From the NCBI GenBank assembly GCA_945897695.1, contig CAMDGW010000159.1:1-5677 (forward strand): 5,677 nucleotides of DNA. The letters are read 5' to 3'. This DNA is from Pseudobacteriovorax antillogorgiicola. Its GTDB lineage: Bacteria; Bdellovibrionota_B; Oligoflexia; Oligoflexales; RGVZ01. Below are positions 1-4,641 of the stretch, piece after piece. Both the position numbers and the translations under genes were made by a program. Position 1 is the first letter of the stretch; the number at the start of each line of letters is the position of its first letter. The notes under the pieces were generated by a model. The model was not told where the DNA came from. It did not search any database and saw nothing but the letters and a program-made list of their open reading frames with translations.

Positions 1-518
1 CTTCTTTTGTAAGTGTATGAATACTCCTTCTTGAGAGTCTCATTATCATTATCTATTGCCGCGTCGATCGTGTAATTGTGACTAGTGAAACCAAGCCCAA
101 GCATTGGCCGAATTCCCGATGGAGCAAATTTATTTCCCAGATAGCGCAAATCTCCGCCTATTGAAAAATCCTTGCTGTTCGTGCTGGCGAGATATTTTTT
201 ATTATCATTTAAGGACGAACCAATAATAATCGCAGCAGTAGATTTTTCGCAGTAATCAAAATGAATTGACCCAAACACATTCGCAGTAAAGCCGTACATA
301 AACTGGCCATTTAAATAACCACCGTCGGGGGAAAGGCCGCATAAACCGGTACCGACGCCCACGAAGACATCTGCGGAATTCCTAACTTCACGGTAGACCA
401 CCTCGCGTTTTTTAGCCGCAGGTTCCAATTGATTTTCTGCACTATTTGCTTCGTTTGCGCCGTAAGAGGCGCAAGCATAAAAACTGACGATCCAAAAAAT
501 TAATTTCAATTTTTGCAT
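1..518 (-). CDS. Putative outer-membrane beta-barrel protein, N-terminal 172 residues (3' end cut by window edge)
   Basis: The frame is open for 172 codons from an ATG at 518-516 to the left edge without a stop, so the gene is partial. A TTGGAG Shine-Dalgarno lies about 7 nt before the ATG. Residues 1-20 look like a signal peptide: basic MQKLK, a hydrophobic stretch LIFWIVSFYACA, then a plausible signal peptidase I site after S-Y-G (18-20). The FYAC at 13-16 is a poor lipobox, so a lipoprotein is less likely. A polar linker (about 21-48) is followed by Gly-rich alternating segments (FVGVGTG, GGYLNGQFMYGF, AIIIGSS, MLGLGF) that look like amphipathic beta-strands separated by polar turns. This is typical of small outer-membrane barrels of the OmpA-barrel/OMP_b-brl type. 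Two mature cysteines (C60, C90) are present. By inference it is an outer-membrane or surface protein; the specific function is unknown. The region is visibly more AT-rich than the genes to the right. Confidence 0.72.
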   Translation of the reverse strand, partial: MQKLKLIFWIVSFYACASYGANEANSAENQLEPAAKKREVVYREVRNSADVFVGVGTGLCGLSPDGGYLNGQFMYGFTANVFGSIHFDYCEKSTAAIIIGSSLNDNKKYLASTNSKDFSIGGDLRYLGNKFAPSGIRPMLGLGFTSHNYTIDAAIDNDNETLKKEYSYTYKR

Positions 519-696
519 AAATTTCTCCAAATATTCGCACCAACAACAATAGGGATGAAAGTTGACGGGCGGACGATAGTAAGCTTTATTGAATAAGTCT
601 AGGGCATTCCCCTGAATGATTATTAGCAACGTGATGATAGCCTTACACTCATGAACTTTTTTTGGACATGCCACAGTTAGACATTCACCAAAATAG

Positions 697-2115
697 CTAT
701 TTTACCTGCTGAACAAGAATCTGAATGGCATTCGTTGCCGCATCCTTACGCACAGTGCCTGAGATAGTAACCCCTGCTGATTTGCCAGCAAAGGCAGCAC
801 CAAAAGCCTCTTTAAAAAATACTGCGGTGACCGCACCTTGGGCACCAGTCATAGGAATTTTACACTTCATTTCACAAGCATTTAATTGGCCCACATTAAA
901 GCGGTAACCCGTTAGCGTTACCGTTGCTCCGTCTACAAGCCTCAAAGGAGCAACCGGGGGCCCTAGTGAAGTAGATGGTACAGGTGTGACTAGCGCCGCA
1001 GGGGCTGATGAAGCTCTGACGGTTGGCGCTGACTGCTTGGGCGGGGTCCTATACGGTGATGCTCCCGGTCGCGAAACTCGGACCTTGGCACTTGATTGTC
1101 TGGGCTTAGTGACCGACCTCGCTGGCTCAGGCTTTGCTGAGGGAGCTACTACAGATTCCCTGGCAGGGACAATACTGGGCTGAGCCACCGGATTCTCCAC
1201 CTGAAACTCTGGGGTGAGAATAGCGCCAGGATCTTTCGAAACAGTCGATGTCACCGGCGGGGAGTTTGGATCAAGGATCGGCCCCGTTAACGTCACCGTA
1301 GAACTATAGAAAAAAGCTGCGACTATAATTCCTGCCGCCAGCACAATAGCAATCATAAGCCACCAAGATGCGACGGTCTTGGCACGAATGACCAACTGAG
1401 CTTGATTTAAAATTGCTGCGCCGGGAGGCTGACTCTTTTCGTAAAACCTCACAAACTGACTGACAGCAATACGTTTATCGTTACCAAGTCTTTGAACGGT
1501 GGTTGCAGGTGAAATCTTTTGACGCCTCCAGAGGGCTAATATTTCCCTGGAACTAAAAGGCCCTTCTGATCCGCGATCGGCCCGCCAGAGGACGTACCGC
1601 TTCGCATCAAACCCTGTCACCCCTGGCCTTGGAGACCCATGACGTTGGACCACTTTTTTTGTACTAAGCACCGCTTCTTTTGCGGCAAGAGCTTCAAACG
1701 CTCGCGGTCGCTCCGGCACTAAATGAGATGAGTCTATTTTGGCTCCGTCGATTTTAAGGATATGTTTAGGCTCGCTGCCACTTTCAGGAGGTTGGCTGTT
1801 GTTTGCCGTTTCCTGGTTAGCGGAGTGGTCCACAAGCTTCAATATCGAACCAGTTTTGGTCGGATTAGGTTTTACAAAATCTGCCCCCGCGACCTTGCGA
1901 CTTGCTGGACCTTCAGAAATAAAAGCAGCGGCCTGAATACGGCTATTTTCAAAAATCTCGTCCACTTCCATGAGAGGGCGCTTTATTTGACCGCCTTCAA
2001 CGGCCACCATGTCGAACGCATCAATGCGTCCCGCGCGCAGCTCATCGCGAATACGCGATGCACTCCACGGACCAAGTTCTTCACCAGCAGAATAGACAAG
2101 CCAACGAAGACTCAT
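697..2115 (-). CDS. Membrane-anchored protein with two GYF_2-like domains and a small C-terminal domain
   Basis: This encodes 472 residues from the ATG at 2115-2113. I prefer this start because GAGGTGA, able to pair with the 16S anti-SD over 7 nt, lies 11 nt upstream, and because the first conserved segment begins at residue 3. In-frame GTG codons at 2163 and 2130 are possible longer starts (up to 488 aa) but lack an evident SD. Domain 1 (about 3-42) reads W-x-V-Y-...-LGPWS-...-I..EL..G.I, the pattern of GYF_2/DUF4339 domains (W, then GP[FW]S, then a helix, then G.I). Domain 2 (about 174-213) repeats it with W177 and EGPFS. A single transmembrane helix (about 250-269, WWLMIAIVLAAGIIVAAFFY) follows a basic RAKT, predicting a cytoplasmic N-terminus. 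Residues 272-390 are rich in Pro, Ser, Ala and Val with scattered Lys and Arg, like a periplasm-spanning linker. The last 82 residues form a beta-rich domain with C414-EMK-C418, possibly disulphide bonded outside. GYF-type domains usually bind proline-rich peptides. No specific function can be assigned. The gene is divergent from yceD-rpmF. Confidence 0.82.
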   Translation of the reverse strand: MSLRWLVYSAGEELGPWSASRIRDELRAGRIDAFDMVAVEGGQIKRPLMEVDEIFENSRIQAAAFISEGPASRKVAGADFVKPNPTKTGSILKLVDHSANQETANNSQPPESGSEPKHILKIDGAKIDSSHLVPERPRAFEALAAKEAVLSTKKVVQRHGSPRPGVTGFDAKRYVLWRADRGSEGPFSSREILALWRRQKISPATTVQRLGNDKRIAVSQFVRFYEKSQPPGAAILNQAQLVIRAKTVASWWLMIAIVLAAGIIVAAFFYSSTVTLTGPILDPNSPPVTSTVSKDPGAILTPEFQVENPVAQPSIVPARESVVAPSAKPEPARSVTKPRQSSAKVRVSRPGASPYRTPPKQSAPTVRASSAPAALVTPVPSTSLGPPVAPLRLVDGATVTLTGYRFNVGQLNACEMKCKIPMTGAQGAVTAVFFKEAFGAAFAGKSAGVTISGTVRKDAATNAIQILVQQVK

Positions 2116-2165
2116 TTGGGTGTCAGTCACCTCACAGAAAGAGTTACAACTATCAAAAATCACAG

Positions 2166-2179
2166 CACTTTCAGAAGTG
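2166..2179. repeat. Short inverted repeat CACTT-TCAG-AAGTG upstream of the GYF-domain gene
   Basis: Perfect 5-bp arms flank a 4-nt centre, with a G/T pair just outside. It lies about 50 bp upstream of the preferred start of the minus-strand GYF-domain gene and inside the divergent intergenic region. It could be an operator half-site pair or a small hairpin in that gene's leader. Arms this short can arise by chance, so the call is tentative. Confidence 0.25.
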
Positions 2180-2283
2180 TATATCGGAAAAAAGACGACA
2201 CCCCGTAGCCACCATTAACGTTACCGAGTCACAAAATATGCGTATTTACAGGGGTTATCGGAATCAATTTGAAAACCAACAAG

Positions 2284-2323
2284 TCCTCTTTATCTATGGA
2301 CAGAGGAGGCGGTACCAATGTAA
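2284..2323 (+). promoter_or_regulatory. Leader element: strong Shine-Dalgarno, ATG-TAA start-stop pair and SD-masking hairpin upstream of yceD
   Basis: AGAGGAGG at 2302-2309 is one of the best ribosome-binding sequences in the window. Eight nucleotides later comes ATG (2318-2320), followed at once by TAA (2321-2323), so a ribosome initiating here would meet a stop as its second codon. No longer ORF starts at this ATG. TCCTCT at 2284-2289 is complementary to AGAGGA at 2302-2307 and could form a 6-bp stem with a 12-nt loop that hides the SD. GTCC (2283-2286) with GGAC (2298-2301) is a competing smaller stem. The yceD start is 40 nt past the TAA. A regulatory role (initiation and stalling, ribosome standby, or reinitiation at yceD) is inference. 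It is also possible that transcription starts downstream and the element is never in the mRNA. A TTGAAA at 2269-2274 could be a -35 box, but no convincing -10 follows. Confidence 0.4.
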
Positions 2324-2363
2324 ATCAAGCGCGCAAAATTGATTTCAGAGGGTGCTTCCAAAG

Positions 2364-2888
2364 ATGAAACTTTCAGTAACTTCAGTAAAATATCCACACA
2401 ATGTGGTCATCACTCCCGATGCTCCTTGGCTTAATCTAATCGCCCGCGACCTTAGCCCTTCGTCACCAGAAAAAGCGCGTATTCAGGGTGAATTGTCACT
2501 GAACGCGGACTCCGCAGGTTTCATCACGGCCAGTGGCCACCTGAAAGCCCAGGCCACCCTACCCTGTGACCGCTGCGGCAAAGACACGAGCATTCCTCTG
2601 GAGACCAAGGTGACTGCCATTTTTCGCCCGGAATACCAGGAAAACGCCCCACGCGAGATGACCCTCTCTCCCGAAGATCTTGAGGTTTATTTCATTGAAA
2701 ACGACGCCGTTGACTTAGAGGTCTTGGTCAATGATAGCCTCCAGTGTGCACTGCCTAACCACGTTCTTTGCGGCAGTGATGGCGATCAACCCTGTGAAGA
2801 TCCTGATGATGGATTAGTTTACCGGGATAGCACCGAATTTAAGGCTGAATCCCCGTTTGCAGTGCTCAAAAATTTAAAAAAGTCCTGA
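2364..2888 (+). CDS. yceD: YceD/DUF177 family protein (large-subunit rRNA accumulation factor)
   Basis: This encodes 174 residues. I chose the ATG at 2364 because AGAGGG at 2347-2352 gives an SD 11 nt upstream. The in-frame GTG at 2352 would overlap that SD and adds only four residues, and the frame is closed by a TGA at 2340. Family hallmarks are a beta-rich N-terminal half leading into LPCDRC (C68, C71), which matches the conserved C-x-R-C of DUF177, followed by an acidic segment (S-P-E-D-L-E-V-Y-F, about 102-110) and a late Cys-containing region (C128, C136, C144) before a P-F-A-V-L-K-N-L ending (164-171). Length is close to the usual 160-180. In E. coli and plants the family is needed for normal 23S rRNA accumulation and is encoded next to L32. 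Here rpmF follows 100 nt downstream on the same strand, which strongly supports the assignment. Cysteines outside C-x-R-C might add metal binding, but this is not established. The protein is cytoplasmic. Confidence 0.9.
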   Translation: MKLSVTSVKYPHNVVITPDAPWLNLIARDLSPSSPEKARIQGELSLNADSAGFITASGHLKAQATLPCDRCGKDTSIPLETKVTAIFRPEYQENAPREMTLSPEDLEVYFIENDAVDLEVLVNDSLQCALPNHVLCGSDGDQPCEDPDDGLVYRDSTEFKAESPFAVLKNLKKS

Positions 2889-2900
2889 GTCCCATAAGAT

Positions 2901-2933
2901 TTGACTTGACCCAAAGGCCCGAATCCAATAAAT
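2901..2933 (+). promoter_or_regulatory. Possible internal promoter for rpmF
   Basis: Two overlapping -35-like hexamers, TTGACT (2901-2906) and TTGACC (2906-2911), lie just after the yceD stop. The second is followed after 16 nt by ATAAAT (2928-2933), a poor -10. The 100-nt gap before rpmF leaves room for a separate promoter, which would let L32 be made at higher level than YceD. The -35 matches are good and the -10 is weak, so this is a suggestion only. Confidence 0.28.
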
Positions 2934-2988
2934 CCAAGGACCCTGTCCAAAGCAGGTTTCACAGTTCCTTCGTAAGGAGTGCTTTCCC

Positions 2989-3204
2989 ATGGCAGTGCCA
3001 AAGTTTAGAACTTCAAAATCTAAGCGCGACATGCGTCGTGCACATCATTTCCTGACCGCCCCAGGTTCTTCTGTTTGCAAAAGCTGCGGTTCCGTTTACC
3101 GTCCGCACTCTGTTTGCGCAAACTGCGGTTCTTACAAGGGCAAGGTTGTCATGGCTCCGAAAGCTAAGACTGCATGGCAAGGCGAAGACTTCACTCAGCA
3201 GTAA
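2989..3204 (+). CDS. rpmF: 50S ribosomal protein bL32
   Basis: This encodes 71 residues of a large-subunit ribosomal protein. The start is clear: TAAGGAG at 2973-2979, then 9 nt to the ATG. The N-terminus MAVPKFRTSKSKRDMRRAHH is the family signature. It is followed by a zinc-ribbon with C30-KS-C33 and C43-AN-C46, so this is the zinc-binding (C+) form rather than a Cys-free paralogue. RPH before the second CxxC and Y-K-G after it are also typical. The protein is longer than the common 57-60 residues: about 15-20 residues (M-A-P-K-A-K-T-A-W to the end) extend beyond the usual terminus. The pairing with yceD is conserved across many bacteria. In many proteobacteria plsX and fabH come next, but here a terminator ends the unit instead. 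Confidence 0.97.
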   Translation: MAVPKFRTSKSKRDMRRAHHFLTAPGSSVCKSCGSVYRPHSVCANCGSYKGKVVMAPKAKTAWQGEDFTQQ

Positions 3205-3247
3205 TCACTGTTTGAGCTGATGTCGCCCAAATTTACTAGGTCTCGTG

Positions 3248-3291
3248 AATCATACGCCCCCCCAGCCGGAGGTCGTATGATTTATTTTTTT
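3248..3291 (+). terminator. Intrinsic terminator of yceD-rpmF
   Basis: AATCATACG (3248-3256) and CGTATGATT (3274-3282) form a perfect 9-bp stem. The inner part can extend through C/G pairs between the C-run at 3257-3263 and GG at 3271-3272. The right arm continues into T-A-T6-T (3283-3291). It begins 44 nt after the rpmF stop. The T-tract lies on the plus strand only, so it should work mainly for rpmF. The opposite-direction transcript of msrBA would form the same hairpin but has no U-tract after it. The right arm and T-tract overlap the last codons of msrBA. Confidence 0.85.
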
Positions 3292-4139
3292 CTATCAAAC
3301 ACCGATCGGTATGCATGACAGTAAGGAGTCTTTCCTTGCCGCTCATAGTACTGATGATGATATTCCTCTGCAGGCCAGAATTTTGACGCGTCGAGAATTT
3401 CCGTAGCAACAGAGTAGCCCATCTGTTTCAGTTGCTCGATCAAGGTGCTAAGGATGCGCCGTTCTTCGGCATTTTCACAAAATACTCGCGACAGGTATTG
3501 GGAACCTATATCTGGCCCCTGACCATCAGCTTGAGTGAAGTCATGGGTTTCAAAAAATAATTTACACAAAGTCTCGTAGTTCACTTTTGTCGGATCATAA
3601 ATCACTTCAACGCATTCGACATGCCCCGTCTTCCCACTACAGACGGATTCATAATCGGGACTCTCAAGATGCCCTCCGGCATAACCAACCGTGGTCTTAC
3701 TGACACCAGGAATACGAGCCATAAAATACTCGGTACCCCAAAAGCATCCGCTCGCAAACATTGCCGTCTTCTGCTGTGGAACAGCATTGGCGGAAAACCT
3801 TAAACTCACACTATTTACACAGTGGCGAGTATCCTTAGGCGTAAACCCCTCCCCTTCAAACACATGCCCCAGATGACCTTTGCATCTGGTGCAAATGATT
3901 TCCGTACGACTCCCGTCTGCATCAGGAATTCTTGTGACTGCGCCCTCAATCTCTTGATCGAAACTTGGCCAGCCACAATGGGAGTCAAATTTATCTGAAG
4001 ATCGATAGAGGGGAGCATCACAAGCCTTACAGTGGTAAGTGCCAGCAGCCTTCAGCCCACTATAAAGCCCAGAGTGCGGGGGTTCAGTGCCCTTGTGAAG
4101 TAGAACTCGCTGTTCAAAAGGTGTTAAGGGCTTGTTCAT
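3282..4139 (-). CDS. msrBA: Bifunctional peptide-methionine sulfoxide reductase, MsrB-MsrA fusion
   Basis: This 285-residue enzyme reduces both methionine sulfoxide epimers in proteins: R by MsrB and S by MsrA. The N-terminal MsrB domain (about 5-118) has structural zinc cysteines C37-x-x-C40 and C83-x-x-C86, the HCGWPSF motif (C55, a candidate resolving Cys) and the catalytic Cys C107 in RHCVNSVSLRF. The MsrA domain (about 124-280) starts with GCFWG (catalytic C132), followed by GYAGG, the QGPDIGSQY substrate-site motif (207-215) and a C-terminal P-Y-C-H (C274), the likely resolving Cys. Both domains look complete and active. There is no signal peptide, so a cytoplasmic enzyme recycled by thioredoxin is expected, unlike the exported PilB type, where MsrA precedes MsrB. 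The start ATG is supported by GGAGTG about 8-10 nt upstream. The gene converges on rpmF and is divergent from the 4294-4641 gene. Its final Lys-Lys-stop codons lie in the T-tract of the rpmF terminator. Confidence 0.96.
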   Translation of the reverse strand: MNKPLTPFEQRVLLHKGTEPPHSGLYSGLKAAGTYHCKACDAPLYRSSDKFDSHCGWPSFDQEIEGAVTRIPDADGSRTEIICTRCKGHLGHVFEGEGFTPKDTRHCVNSVSLRFSANAVPQQKTAMFASGCFWGTEYFMARIPGVSKTTVGYAGGHLESPDYESVCSGKTGHVECVEVIYDPTKVNYETLCKLFFETHDFTQADGQGPDIGSQYLSRVFCENAEERRILSTLIEQLKQMGYSVATEILDASKFWPAEEYHHQYYERQGKTPYCHAYRSVFDRKK

Positions 4140-4192
4140 TTTTTTGTCACTCCGTTTGAAGATTCTTTCAAAAAATCTGATGGCTTACGACC

Positions 4193-4201
4193 TAATATAA
4201 C
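4193..4201. promoter_or_regulatory. Possible -10 elements in the msrBA / 4294 divergent region
   Basis: The 154-nt divergent region between msrBA and the gene at 4294 contains TAATATAAC. Read on the plus strand it includes TATAAC (4196-4201, one mismatch to the -10 consensus), and on the minus strand TATATT (4199-4194, also close). Either or both could serve the divergent genes. No good TTGACA-like -35 is seen at the right distance on either strand, so exact promoters are uncertain. No operator for oxidative-stress regulators was recognised. Confidence 0.3.
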
Positions 4202-4293
4202 GTAAACTCTGGTGAAGAGCTTAGATACAAATTTTTGTGCTGCAACTTCCGTCACTTCTGAGTAAACATCGGGAACTCAAAGGAGCTGAACTC

Positions 4294-4641
4294 ATGTCCT
4301 ATATTAGTGGCTTGATTGAATCAAATCTGAAGTCCCTCACGGAGATGCTCAAAGGCGCATTAGCATCGGAGGCAATCTCCGTCACAGATCTGCGTCTTGC
4401 TCTCGAAGCTGAGGCCGCGCCAGTACCATCCGGTGGAGACATCTACAATGTCACCAACACGACAACTGAGCTATTGGCTAAGCTGGCTCAGTCACCAGAC
4501 CGCGACATGTCTATTATCGTGAAGAAAATTCTTCGTAGCACTAAATATGCCGCAACCACTTACTATGCCGTTTCAGGTGCTGACAATAATCCGCATCATT
4601 TACCAGTGCAGCGGCTGGAATCTATGGCTCAAAATCAGTAA
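4294..4641 (+). CDS. Unrecognised 115-residue protein, translationally coupled to an ABC-F ATPase
   Basis: The ATG at 4294 is preceded by AAAGGAG (4279-4285) at 8-nt spacing, which decides this start over an in-frame GTG at 4237 that lacks an SD. The product is soluble-looking, with no signal peptide or transmembrane helix and no cysteine. The N-terminal third is predicted helical (ISGLIESNLKSLTEMLKGAL and VTDLRLALEAEA). A Pro/Gly/Asn/Thr-rich stretch follows (PVPSGGDIYNVTNTTT, about 42-57), then a second helical segment (TELLAKLAQS), a basic region (IIVKKILRSTKYA, about 73-85) and a polar tail. I recognise no family. The TAA overlaps the next gene's ATG (TAATG at 4639-4643), which makes the two genes a tight operon and suggests linked expression. 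The strong SD, ATG and coupling make it a real gene; its function is unknown. Confidence 0.75.
   Translation: MSYISGLIESNLKSLTEMLKGALASEAISVTDLRLALEAEAAPVPSGGDIYNVTNTTTELLAKLAQSPDRDMSIIVKKILRSTKYAATTYYAVSGADNNPHHLPVQRLESMAQNQ

Noticed and set aside
601..613. AGGG-CATTC-CCCT small inverted repeat between the two minus-strand genes
   Set aside because: The arms are only 4 bp and no U-tract follows; not enough for a terminator or operator call.
691..702. Perfect 12-bp palindrome AAATAGCTATTT over the stop codon of the GYF-domain gene
   Set aside because: AT-rich and with no loop, so unlikely to form an effective terminator hairpin; no T-tract of the right placement follows on the minus strand.
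725..1183. Plus-strand open frames opposite the 3' half of the GYF-domain gene
   Set aside because: They mirror the Pro/Ala-rich minus-strand coding sequence; no SD and no family resemblance.
2216..2223. TAACGTTA palindrome in the yceD/GYF divergent region
   Set aside because: Eight bases, no second copy nearby and no recognised regulator site.
1762..2342. Overlapping plus-strand open frames opposite the GYF-domain gene and its upstream region
   Set aside because: They lack good SD sites and recognisable protein features; the minus-strand frame has two GYF-like domains and a TM helix and is clearly the coding one.
3195..3220. Nested inverted repeats around the rpmF stop (TCAGC/GCTGA and CAGT/ACTG)
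   Set aside because: Short stems without a T-tract; the strong hairpin at 3248-3282 explains termination better.
3602..4159. Several 60-70 codon frames on both strands inside msrBA
   Set aside because: They are shadows of a gene whose MsrB and MsrA motifs are complete on the minus strand.
4160..4178. AGATT/AATCT inverted repeat in the msrBA leader
   Set aside because: Five-base AT-rich arms around an A-rich loop are likely by chance.
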